The translations under genes and the position numbers were made by a program. The notes under the pieces were generated by a model. The model was given only the letters and a program-made list of their open reading frames with translations, searched no databases and was not told where the DNA came from. Shown here piece after piece: positions 1 through 5,929 of a stretch of 5,929 bases of DNA (position 1 is its first letter; the number at the start of each line of letters is the position of its first letter). This DNA is from PVC group bacterium (GTDB taxonomy: Bacteria; Verrucomicrobiota; Kiritimatiellia; UBA8416), in NCBI GenBank assembly GCA_003567805.1, contig PWYP01000115.1:1-5929 (forward strand), read 5' to 3'.

Positions 1-190
1 ATATGTTTCGTTGCGAAGTATCGATGGCATCATGGAGTTGTACGCCGATTTGCTCCAACGTTTGCTGTGCTTCCGTTTCCAGCCTTCGATCCAGCAGCAA
101 TTCCCGCGCTTGAATGGAACGGCCCGCCAGCATGCTCAACCAAGCTGTAGGTAAAACGATAAAAACGAGAACCGTAAGTAGGAGTTTCAC
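1..190 (-). CDS. Membrane-anchored protein, N-terminal fragment (possible sensor protein)
   Basis: This reading frame is open from a GTG at 190 to the left window edge, giving 63 residues with no stop; the rest of the gene lies outside. The product begins MKLLLTVLVFIVLPTAWLSM, one hydrophobic segment (about residues 2-22) with a lysine at position 2. A charged, probably helical stretch rich in Glu, Gln, Arg and Leu follows (about residues 24-60). This layout is usual at the N-terminus of sensor histidine kinases and other single-pass signalling proteins, but no diagnostic domain is visible, so the function is an inference. The start is supported by a purine-rich GAGG/GGAGG stretch directly upstream and by the 33-base distance from the stop of the upstream coiled-coil gene, which suggests co-transcription. 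An ATG at codon 20 is an alternative start but would remove most of the membrane segment. The overlapping frame spanning 30-260 runs into the upstream gene and is not credible. Confidence 0.6.
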   Translation of the reverse strand, partial: MKLLLTVLVFIVLPTAWLSMLAGRSIQARELLLDRRLETEAQQTLEQIGVQLHDAIDTSQRNI

Positions 191-206
191 CCTCCCCCCC
201 TCGGAA
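191..206 (-). promoter_or_regulatory. G-rich ribosome-binding site with a G7 run
   Basis: Read on the minus strand, the bases before the GTG at 190 are CCGAGGGGGGGAGG. There are two possible Shine-Dalgarno cores: GAGG at a workable distance, and GGAGG touching the start codon. Between them lies an uninterrupted run of seven G (complement of 194-200). The run sets the spacing between the more distant core and the start, so slippage there could alter translation. That consequence is inferred. Confidence 0.5.
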
Positions 207-209
207 CGC

Positions 210-225
210 GAGTTTCAGGAAACTC
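210..225 (-). promoter_or_regulatory. Perfect 16-base palindrome overlapping the stop codon of the coiled-coil gene
   Basis: The sequence GAGTTTC-AG-GAAACTC has two perfectly complementary 7-base arms separated by 2 bases. On the minus strand the left arm contains the GA of the TGA stop of the coiled-coil gene. CGC and GCG just outside the arms can extend the stem with a single bulged base. As RNA it would form a 6-bp stem with a 4-base loop, plus the GC extension, about 10 bases before the next gene's ribosome-binding site. No U-run follows, so it is not a standard intrinsic terminator. An operator, a processing hairpin or a translation-coupling element are all possible. Confidence 0.45.
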
Positions 226-3200
226 AGCGTCCTTGATCCATTTCCAAACGCAGCAGCCAACTGCGTACCCGGTCAGCATCCACACCATGCGGATTCAGTT
301 GCAAATAACGACGATAGTGCAAGATAGCTTTATCAGGCTGTCCCAGCTCATCGTCATACAGAATCCCCAGATTGTAATGCACATCCGCATCCATGGGATC
401 TAGCCGCAACGCCTGCAGATACTCATACTCTGCCTCCGAATAACGTCCATCACGTGCATAAACGGAGGCCATGTTGTAATGCATATTCAAGCGCTGCTTC
501 CGTTGCGCCTCTTCCACTTCAGAGCGTGTGCGCTCGAGAACTTCTGCCACACGCTCCGCACGTGCTAATCGATGCTCCCGCTGTTCCAATTCCACATGCA
601 AGGCTTCAATATCATCTTCACGTTGCAATAACCGCGATGCCATCAACTCGCGTTCCCGGCGTAATTCCGTTACTTTTTCTTCCAGCTCCCGCACCTCGGG
701 CATTAGACGATCCAATAATTCGCGGTACTCCTCTTCGCGCTCTTTTGCAGACGCCAAGGCAGACGCGGCATCTTCCTTGCGCCCTTGAATGGAACGCAAT
801 TCCGCTTGCGACTCTGCTACTTCCTCCTCTAAACGCTCCACACTGCGCCGCAAACGTTGACGTTCGGACTCGGTCTCAACGAGTTTTTCGCGCACCAACG
901 CCATATCGGATTCCAACTCCTGATATAGATCCGTCTCTCGAACATCGATGCGCGTAGCACTCTCCAACTCCTGTTGTAAGCGCTGCAATTCTTCTTCCTT
1001 GCTCGCAGCCGCAGCTTGTACAGACGCTACCTCAGACTGCAATGCACCTAATTCATCCTCTAGCACGGCAACACGATCCTCGGCGGCGAGCTGCTTGGCC
1101 TTGTGTTGATCCAGCAATTGCTTGGCTTCATCCAGTTGCGCCTGCAACGCAACAGACTCCTCTATATCTACCGCCGGATCACGCGCAACCTCGAGTGCTT
1201 CCTGCAATTCAATATTCCGCGCTTCCAACACGGCAATCCGCGCATCTACGGAATCCTCTTCTGCCTCCTGACGATCAGCAATGCGCTCCTGGGCAAGGTG
1301 TAAATCATCTTCCAATTGTGTAATTTCCCCTTCGAGCACCTCGTTGCGATCGCGCAAGCGCGCAAGCTCCTGGCGCTGCTCTTCTGTCACTGCTACCAAC
1401 TGATCATCCGAGGCCGCAACTTTGGATTCCAGTTCCTTCTTTCGACGCTCCGTTTGTGCCAGCGTAGCCAACGTCTCATCGAGTGTCCGACGCCGACGGT
1501 CATCAACCAACCGTATGCTTTCTAACTCAGACAGCGCGCTTTCCAATGCAGCTTCTTTTTCGGATAAAGATCGGCGTGCCTCTTGCAGCTCTCCGCGCAC
1601 CGCTTCATATTGTTCACGAGACGCAGTCGCCGCCGCCTCTTGCGTCGCAACATTTTCCTGCAATTGACTTTTAATCTCGATCGTATCACGCAATTCCTGC
1701 TCGCGATCTGCCAGCGAAACACGCAATTCGCTAACCGTAGCGCTTGATGCATCAACATCCTCCTGCAAAGCAGACACTCTTGCTTCAGAATCACGCAACG
1801 CGACGCGAAGCTCATCTCGCTCTGATTCCAAGCGTTGCACGTGCTCACGGTAATCCTCTCGCTTCGTCAATAGAGAAGACTCCCGCTCCTCTACTTCGGC
1901 AAGCTTCTCGAGCGTCTCATCCAGCACCCTGCGACGACGCTCATCCACTAATACCGTTCGCGCCAGCTCATTCTGAAGATTCTCAAATTCCTCCTGCTGC
2001 TCCTGCTCCTTCTCTTCCAGCCCTGTTATATCGGTCTGAAGAGCTTCTATCTGAGAACGTGCAGAAGCCAGCTTGTTCTCTATCTCGCTCTTACGCTCTT
2101 CCAATGCTTCATAGGAAGCGCGGCTTTCTGCGAGCATTTCTTCCATATCACGGATTTGGCCCCGCAATGTCCCCATCTCTTCAGCCTGCGACTCTACCTT
2201 CTCCCAGGCTCCTGCAAGCAGTTTTGCTTTACCATCGCGCTCTTCGCGCAACTCGTCGATGATCTCGTTGCGCTCCGCAAGAATGGCTTCTCGGGCTTTC
2301 AATTGCTCGGAACGTTCCGCCAGTTCTTCCTGCAACCTCGCGTTATCAGCAGCAAGCTGTTCGCTGGACGCACGCAAATCGCCAACCTGCAACATCAATT
2401 CATCCATTGTGACACGTCTTGATGCATCCAAAGCACGCATTTTCTCAAGCTCTTCGCGCAAACCGGATTCATCCTCTGGTTCTGCCGCAAGGCGTTCCGC
2501 CAGTTCAGATCGTATCCGCTCGGATTCGGCCAAAGCGGTAGATAGAGCTTCTTTTTCCTCTAAGGCCGTCTGTAACTCGCTTTCAAATGCTTCTTGCTGT
2601 GACTGCATTTCTGCTTGGAGAGATTCCTGTTCCTCTTCTGACGCTTCCAGCGAAACGCGCAACTGCTCAAGCGTTTGACGTGTCTCGACTAACGCCTCCT
2701 CCATGTTCACAAAATCTGCAGGCACATCATCTAGTGAAGCAACCTGCGTTACCAGGGTGTCCCGCTCATCAGAAACATCACGCAGTTTTTCCTGTAACTC
2801 GACGAGACGGGCTTCCAACTCCCCCAGTCGTTCCCGTAGCGCAGTATGCTCCTCATCGTCCGTTTCATCATCCCCCAATGCCGGTTGCGCAAACTCCCCG
2901 CCTTCGAATAAACGATTGAAATCAGAACGAATTTGATCCCGCTCGGCAAGCGCCGCTTCCAAAGCGTCCGAAAGCCTTTCGTTTTCACGTTTCAGCTCCC
3001 CCACATCCTCTTCCGGCGTATCCGCTGAAAGTTGCAGAATAATAGCCTCACGGTCAGCTAAAAGTTGTTCTAGTTGCGCAATGCGTTCCTGCGCATTTTC
3101 ATAAGCAGATTCATGGTCTGCTATCGCAGAGACCAACGCGGCAAGATCCTCGTCGGAACCCACATCATCACGGTTATCAGCGAGCAGGGCTTCCAGCTTG

Positions 3201-3298
3201 TCGCGGTTGTTTCTAGCACTCGTTTCAGCGCATACTTCAATGCCACTGTAAAACATCAAACAAGCCAGACCTAATACGATTGTTTTTGCTCTCTTCAT
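224..3298 (-). CDS. Secreted giant coiled-coil protein with C-terminal TPR repeats
   Basis: The product has 1,024 residues from the chosen ATG. Residues 1-24 look like a Sec signal peptide: MKRAK, a hydrophobic core (TIVLGLACLMF), and a likely cleavage site VCA|ET. The mature part has no cysteine. Residues about 25-935 are almost wholly Glu/Gln/Arg/Leu/Ala-rich heptad sequence. They are broken only at a few proline or acidic linkers (near 95, 139, 193, 274, 708 and 867), and 275-707 contains no proline. A motif with LVD-x-RRRR-x-LDETL occurs at about 450-463 and 597-610, with a weaker copy at 289-302. Residues about 937-1004 form two TPR units (HYNMASVYARDGRYSEAEYEYLQALRLDP is unit one in two halves; the second starts VHYNLGILYDDELG), followed by a short final helix. 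I do not recognise a named family. A periplasmic or envelope rod or scaffold using the TPRs to bind a partner is an inference. An ATG at 3361 in the same frame has a better AAGG ribosome-binding site but would put 21 residues before the signal peptide. The ATG at 3298 has GGGA seven bases upstream. The gene lies downstream of lpd and directly upstream of a membrane-anchored protein. Confidence 0.85.
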   Translation of the reverse strand: MKRAKTIVLGLACLMFYSGIEVCAETSARNNRDKLEALLADNRDDVGSDEDLAALVSAIADHESAYENAQERIAQLEQLLADREAIILQLSADTPEEDVGELKRENERLSDALEAALAERDQIRSDFNRLFEGGEFAQPALGDDETDDEEHTALRERLGELEARLVELQEKLRDVSDERDTLVTQVASLDDVPADFVNMEEALVETRQTLEQLRVSLEASEEEQESLQAEMQSQQEAFESELQTALEEKEALSTALAESERIRSELAERLAAEPEDESGLREELEKMRALDASRRVTMDELMLQVGDLRASSEQLAADNARLQEELAERSEQLKAREAILAERNEIIDELREERDGKAKLLAGAWEKVESQAEEMGTLRGQIRDMEEMLAESRASYEALEERKSEIENKLASARSQIEALQTDITGLEEKEQEQQEEFENLQNELARTVLVDERRRRVLDETLEKLAEVEERESSLLTKREDYREHVQRLESERDELRVALRDSEARVSALQEDVDASSATVSELRVSLADREQELRDTIEIKSQLQENVATQEAAATASREQYEAVRGELQEARRSLSEKEAALESALSELESIRLVDDRRRRTLDETLATLAQTERRKKELESKVAASDDQLVAVTEEQRQELARLRDRNEVLEGEITQLEDDLHLAQERIADRQEAEEDSVDARIAVLEARNIELQEALEVARDPAVDIEESVALQAQLDEAKQLLDQHKAKQLAAEDRVAVLEDELGALQSEVASVQAAAASKEEELQRLQQELESATRIDVRETDLYQELESDMALVREKLVETESERQRLRRSVERLEEEVAESQAELRSIQGRKEDAASALASAKEREEEYRELLDRLMPEVRELEEKVTELRRERELMASRLLQREDDIEALHVELEQREHRLARAERVAEVLERTRSEVEEAQRKQRLNMHYNMASVYARDGRYSEAEYEYLQALRLDPMDADVHYNLGILYDDELGQPDKAILHYRRYLQLNPHGVDADRVRSWLLRLEMDQGR
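1469..2434 (-). repeat. Three spaced copies of a D-x-R-R-x-x-x-D-E motif within the coiled coil
   Basis: The copies are coded at 2393-2434, 1910-1951 and 1469-1510. The proteins read ALDASRRVTMDELM, LVDERRRRVLDETL and LVDDRRRRTLDETL. The last two match at 11 of 14 residues; the first keeps the D, RR and DE positions. The first aspartates are 161 and 147 residues apart, that is 23 and 21 full heptads. The nucleotide sequences have diverged, so any duplication is old or the motif is maintained by selection. Confidence 0.6.
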
Positions 3299-3370
3299 AA
3301 CTCGTTCCCACAAGTTTCCGATGCCGACGCGAAACATGATAAAGCCAACACGACTACCCATTTAGGGAGC

Positions 3371-3376
3371 CTTATA
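3371..3376 (-). promoter_or_regulatory. Weak candidate -10 box upstream of the coiled-coil gene
   Basis: In the gap after lpd, the minus strand has GTGTTATAAGG, containing TATAAG (complement of 3371-3376), a 4-of-6 match to TATAAT. No good -35 box lies 16-18 bases upstream: the hexamer at that distance matches TTGACA at only two positions. If it is used, transcription would begin close to the ATG at 3361, which would favour the downstream ATG at 3298 for translation. The same bases also supply the AAGG that could serve as ribosome-binding site for the ATG at 3361, so the two readings compete. No intrinsic terminator is visible after lpd (the A7 run on the minus strand is not a U-run), so read-through from lpd is also possible. 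Confidence 0.2.
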
Positions 3377-3411
3377 ACACAGCACGCAACAACCTGCACA
3401 CTTTTTTTACA

Positions 3412-4839
3412 CTACTTTTGCTGTGGCTTTTTGGCGGCAAAGTGCGTTGCATGCCCCATAATCCCCTCGGCCGCCTCCATTACGGTCTCGCTTAGCGTGG
3501 GATGGGCATGAATGGTTTGTGCCAAGTCCTCTGCAACTGCCCCCATTTCAATTGCCAAGGTTCCCTCTGCAATCATTTCGCCTGCACCAGGCCCCGTAAT
3601 ACCAACCCCGAGAATGCGCCCTGTCTCAGGGTCAGCTAGTAATTTGGTCAGTCCATCACTCCGCCCTAATGTGGTGGAACGACCAGATGCCGCCCAAGGA
3701 AACGTTGAGACTTGAACCGTTTGGCCTGCGCCCTTTGCCTCCGCCTCCGTCAATCCGGTCCAAGCAATTTCAGGATCGGTGAATACGACCGCCGGGATGG
3801 CCGCCGGATCATATACACTGCGACGGCCGGAGATGGCTTCCACGGCAATCTTGCCTTCATAGGTCGCTTTGTGAGCCAACATGGGCTGGCCAGCAATATC
3901 TCCAATTGCAAAAATCGTTGGCTCATCGGTCTGCCGCTGGGCATTGGTCTCAACGAATCCCTGTTCATTGACCGCGACGCGAGTATTTTCCAAGCCCAAA
4001 TCAGATGTATTCGGTTTGCGACCCACGGACATCAATACGCGATCATATGTCTCCGTAAATGATTTTCCACTCTTGTCTTGCATCGTAACCGTAACAGCAT
4101 CTTCCTTCGCGTCGATGGCTTCCACACGCGTTTCGACCATGATCGACTCGAATTGTTGCTTGAGCCGTTTGAGCAAAGGCTTCACCAAATCAGCGTCTGC
4201 GCCCGCCATCAAAGACGGCAACATTTCAACAACGGATACTTTCGCCCCAAAAGCAGCATATGCTTGCCCCAATTCCAAACCGATGTATCCTCCTCCAATC
4301 ACCAGCATGCGTTTGGGAATATCTCTTAACTCCAAAGCTCCCGTCGAATCCAGCACGCGAGGGGAATCAGGTGCAATCGGAATCTGCGCGGGACGAGATC
4401 CCGTCGCTAACAAGGCCGTTTTGAACGATATTGTTTCTTTGCTACCGTCCTCTTTTTTCACTGCAATCGTAGAAGCATCTACAAAACGCGCGTGCCCTTG
4501 CACGTAGCGAACATTTCTCGATTTTGCTAACTGCCCAAGTCCACCTGTGAGTTTTTTTACAACAGACTGCTTCCAACCCCGCAACGTATCCACATCTAAC
4601 GAAGCTTTACCAAATGAGATGCCCATTTCTTCAGCATGCTTGGCTTCGCCCAGCACAGAAGCGGCATGTAGCAGTGCCTTGGAAGGAATACAACCGCGAT
4701 ACAAACATACCCCCCCGGGATTCTTTTCCATATCCACGAGGGTTACATCCATACCAAGATCTGCAGCATAAAAGGCTGCCGGATAACCACCAGGCCCCCC
4801 ACCAATCACAACCAACTCTCTAACATCATTGTCCGCCAT
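3412..4839 (-). CDS. lpd: Dihydrolipoyl dehydrogenase (E3 of 2-oxoacid dehydrogenase complexes)
   Basis: The product is a 475-residue flavoprotein, the normal length for the family, and looks complete. It re-oxidises dihydrolipoamide on the E2 subunit, passing electrons through a redox disulfide and FAD to NAD+ in the cytoplasm. The FAD-binding glycine motif is GGGPGG at 13-18. The redox-active cysteines are C45 and C50 in GGVCLYRGCIPSK. The NAD-binding motif is IGGGYIGLE at 181-189, with an acidic residue at the end of the next strand (E205). The second FAD motif is AIGDIAG at 311-317. The C-terminal dimerisation domain ends with the catalytic His-Glu pair in HPTLSE (H446, E451). All key residues are present. 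The start ATG has GAGAG about nine bases upstream. The E2 gene ends 281 bases before it, and a probable promoter lies between them, so lpd may be transcribed alone as well as with E2. The neighbouring E2 points to the pyruvate dehydrogenase complex, although one E3 often serves several complexes. Confidence 0.97.
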   Translation of the reverse strand: MADNDVRELVVIGGGPGGYPAAFYAADLGMDVTLVDMEKNPGGVCLYRGCIPSKALLHAASVLGEAKHAEEMGISFGKASLDVDTLRGWKQSVVKKLTGGLGQLAKSRNVRYVQGHARFVDASTIAVKKEDGSKETISFKTALLATGSRPAQIPIAPDSPRVLDSTGALELRDIPKRMLVIGGGYIGLELGQAYAAFGAKVSVVEMLPSLMAGADADLVKPLLKRLKQQFESIMVETRVEAIDAKEDAVTVTMQDKSGKSFTETYDRVLMSVGRKPNTSDLGLENTRVAVNEQGFVETNAQRQTDEPTIFAIGDIAGQPMLAHKATYEGKIAVEAISGRRSVYDPAAIPAVVFTDPEIAWTGLTEAEAKGAGQTVQVSTFPWAASGRSTTLGRSDGLTKLLADPETGRILGVGITGPGAGEMIAEGTLAIEMGAVAEDLAQTIHAHPTLSETVMEAAEGIMGHATHFAAKKPQQK

Positions 4840-4855
4840 ACATCACACTCTCGTC

Positions 4856-4978
4856 TGTAACTTCATGTTTCTATACTCGTAATCCGCTATCGTCAACCGA
4901 ACTCCCAGCGCATCGCCCCAAGTTTCACCGGTGTATCATCCAAGTGCTCTCGGAGCCGGGGCGAGGTTGTAACTTCAT
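4856..4978. repeat. 11-base direct repeat flanking part of the E2-E3 gap
   Basis: The sequence TGTAACTTCAT occurs at 4856-4866 and again at 4968-4978, on the same strand and 112 bases apart. The copy nearer lpd falls at the expected transcription start of the candidate lpd promoter. It could be a paired regulator-binding site or the mark of an old duplication. An 11-base exact match within about 300 bases is uncommon by chance but not impossible. Confidence 0.35.
4870..4896 (-). promoter_or_regulatory. Candidate sigma-70-type promoter of lpd
   Basis: On the minus strand, TTGACG (complement of 4891-4896) matches the -35 consensus at 5 of 6 positions. After 15 bases comes TATAGA (complement of 4870-4875), a 4-of-6 match to the -10 box. 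A 17-base spacer would instead give TAGAAA, also 4 of 6. Transcription would begin near 4863, leaving a leader of about 24 bases before the lpd ATG, with the GAGAG ribosome-binding site inside it. The position is convincing, but the short spacer lowers certainty. Confidence 0.45.
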
Positions 4979-4990
4979 CAGTTCAAATGT

Positions 4991-5048
4991 AGATTAGGTG
5001 GAAAGATTAGGGAGCAGCTAAATGAATCTTAATCTTTCGCCTTAATCT
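4991..5048. repeat. Nested inverted repeat built from GATTA units
   Basis: Two 21-base arms (4991-5011 and 5028-5048) are complementary at 17 of 21 positions around a 16-base loop. Two of the four mismatches become G-U pairs in a plus-strand RNA but A-C mismatches in a minus-strand RNA. Within each arm the GATTA core occurs twice, exactly 13 bases apart (4992 and 5005; complement at 5030 and 5043). No U-run follows on either strand, so a simple terminator is unlikely. A small non-coding repeat element, a transcript-stabilising hairpin or a multi-site operator are the options. There is no coding capacity. Confidence 0.6.
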
Positions 5049-5120
5049 CTCTCCCTAGCAGACACATCCACCACGCAAACGTTTCACTCCCGCATCATCT
5101 TGGCCACGCAAGTACCTCTC

Positions 5121-5929
5121 CTACCCATCCAACGCCAAAACCAATGGTTCCTGAATCGCATCCCGGATCCATCCCAGGAACATGGCCCCATCGGCACCAT
5201 CAATCACACGATGATCGAAAGAGAGCGATAGCGGTAACATCGTGCGGGCAACTACCTCACCATCAATCACACGCGCTTCCTCGGCAGCTCGACCAACCCC
5301 TAAAATAGCCACTTCAGGGTAATTCACAATCGGCGTGAAATACTCCCCACAAATGCGCCCCAGATTCGTCACCGTAAAGGTACTACCCTCGATTTCCTCC
5401 AGCGTGATCTTGCCTTCCCGACATTTCGCCGCTAACGCTTGAATTTCCCTGGCCAAATGCAGCATGTTTTTCTTATCAGCATCCCGCACAGCAGGAACCA
5501 TAAGGCCACGGGGTGTATTCACCGCAATACCAAGGTTAACAAACGATTTATAGATAATCTCACGTGATGCCATATCTGCTGAAGCATTGAAAATCGGGAA
5601 CCGGCGCAAGGCATGCGCAACAATTTTACACACCATCACAGCCATCGTCAGCTTACCGCCCTCCTTCTCGGCCAGCGGTGCGTATTTTTTGCGTAACACC
5701 TCTAACTCAGAAATGTCGGCCTTGTCATAAATCGTCACATGCGGGACTTGAGACCAGCTCAGCGTCATATGCTCAGCCGTCTTCGTCCGGATCACACTCA
5801 TTTTCTTACGTTCTACTTCTCCCCAGCGGGTAAAGTCAGGAAGTGCAGGCACATGCGCAACCCCGGGAACAGGTCCGGCAGAACGTTCAGCATTAAGCTT
5901 GCGCGAATACGCTTTGACATCGTCTTTGG
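5121..5929 (-). CDS. aceF: Dihydrolipoyl acetyltransferase, C-terminal part (pyruvate dehydrogenase E2)
   Basis: The frame is open from the right window edge to the TAG at 5121, giving 268 visible residues. The GTG at 5852 is an internal codon and not the start: the frame continues upstream with KDDVKAYSRK, which resembles the end of the E3/E1-binding domain, followed by an Ala/Pro/Gly linker. The catalytic domain starts near LPDFTRWGEVER. It carries the E2 landmarks IPHVT-like VPHVTIYDKADISELE, FTPIVNYPEVAILGVGR and the active-site motif HRVIDG (visible H239 and D243). The transition-state serine position appears as Thr in FTVTNLG, as in other E2 families. The enzyme transfers acetyl from lipoyl-lysine to CoA and forms the core of the complex. 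The DFxxWGE start and FTPIVN segment favour the pyruvate type over the 2-oxoglutarate type. The lipoyl domain or domains and any E1 gene lie outside the window. The E3 gene follows on the same strand. Confidence 0.92.
   Translation of the reverse strand, partial: KDDVKAYSRKLNAERSAGPVPGVAHVPALPDFTRWGEVERKKMSVIRTKTAEHMTLSWSQVPHVTIYDKADISELEVLRKKYAPLAEKEGGKLTMAVMVCKIVAHALRRFPIFNASADMASREIIYKSFVNLGIAVNTPRGLMVPAVRDADKKNMLHLAREIQALAAKCREGKITLEEIEGSTFTVTNLGRICGEYFTPIVNYPEVAILGVGRAAEEARVIDGEVVARTMLPLSLSFDHRVIDGADGAMFLGWIRDAIQEPLVLALDG

Larger units (their letters stand above)
4840..5120. other. Intergenic region between the E2 and E3 genes
   Basis: This 281-base gap has no credible reading frame on either strand. 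It contains a GATTA-based inverted repeat (4991-5048), an 11-base direct repeat TGTAACTTCAT (4856 and 4968), an 8-base direct repeat CCACGCAA (5071 and 5104), a CACCGGTG palindrome (4926-4933) and a candidate lpd promoter. I see no stem followed by a U-run on the minus strand, so the E2 transcript may run into lpd. The gap is unusually long for adjacent subunits of one enzyme complex. Confidence 0.7.

Noticed and set aside
30..260. 76-residue minus-strand frame crossing the end of the coiled-coil gene.
   Set aside because: It overlaps the coiled-coil stop region in another frame and has a Gly/Ser/Thr-rich product. The frame starting with GTG at 190 has a membrane segment, a ribosome-binding site and proper spacing.
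899..946. Possible fourth copy of the rod motif (RIDVRETDLYQEL).
   Set aside because: It lacks the double arginine and DE pair, and its distance from the third copy (186 residues) is not a multiple of seven.
454..2919. Many open frames on the plus strand opposite the coiled-coil gene (for example 454-957, 1744-2262 and 2259-2678).
   Set aside because: They are antisense shadows. The Glu/Gln/Arg-rich coding strand gives few stops when reversed, and the products are low-complexity Ser/Arg- or Pro/His-rich with no domain.
3254..3298. Lipoprotein signal (GLAC) in the coiled-coil protein.
   Set aside because: The position three before the cysteine is Gly, not a Leu/Val/Ile-type residue, and the hydrophobic core continues past the cysteine. 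The VCA|ET site fits better.
3381..3410. T7 run on the plus strand after a GC-containing segment, as a possible terminator.
   Set aside because: No stable stem precedes the T-run on the plus strand, and no plus-strand gene ends there. On the minus strand it is an A-run.
3881..4507. 208-residue plus-strand frame inside lpd.
   Set aside because: It lies wholly antisense to a highly conserved enzyme gene, and its product resembles no family.
4950..4966. GC-rich CTCG...CGAG stem in the E2-E3 gap as terminator of the E2 gene.
   Set aside because: The stem is only 4 bp with poor inner pairing, and no U-run follows.

Overview
The window shows bacterial DNA, roughly half G+C by eye, with all four recognisable genes on the minus strand, so it reads right to left. 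The coiled-coil protein has a Sec signal peptide, which suggests a Gram-negative-type cell. The style of the E2 and E3 genes and the GATTA-type intergenic repeat fit a PVC-group bacterium (Verrucomicrobiota/Kiritimatiellota-like), but this placement is a weak inference from memory.

Right side (5929 to 3412): the 3' part of the E2 acetyltransferase gene of the pyruvate dehydrogenase complex (aceF-like, cut by the window edge) is followed by a 281-base gap and then a complete dihydrolipoyl dehydrogenase (E3, lpd). E2 moves the acetyl group from lipoamide to CoA and E3 re-oxidises the lipoamide using FAD and NAD+. The gap is not empty: it holds a nested inverted repeat built from GATTA units, an 11-base direct repeat, and a plausible sigma-70-type promoter just upstream of lpd. 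The E3 gene may therefore be expressed separately from E2.

Left side (3361 to 1): about 110 bases after lpd comes a gene for a very long, secreted, cysteine-free coiled-coil protein (about 1,000 residues mature) ending in two TPR repeats. It is followed after 33 bases by the start of a gene for a protein with an N-terminal membrane anchor, cut by the left edge and possibly a sensor. The junction of these two genes carries a perfect palindrome over the stop codon and a G7 run in the ribosome-binding site.

The least familiar object is the coiled-coil/TPR protein. It has an uninterrupted 433-residue proline-free rod, and a motif of the form D-x-R-R-x-x-x-D-E occurs three times at spacings that are exact multiples of seven. 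I see no CRISPR array, tRNA, rRNA, transposase or clear rho-independent terminator.
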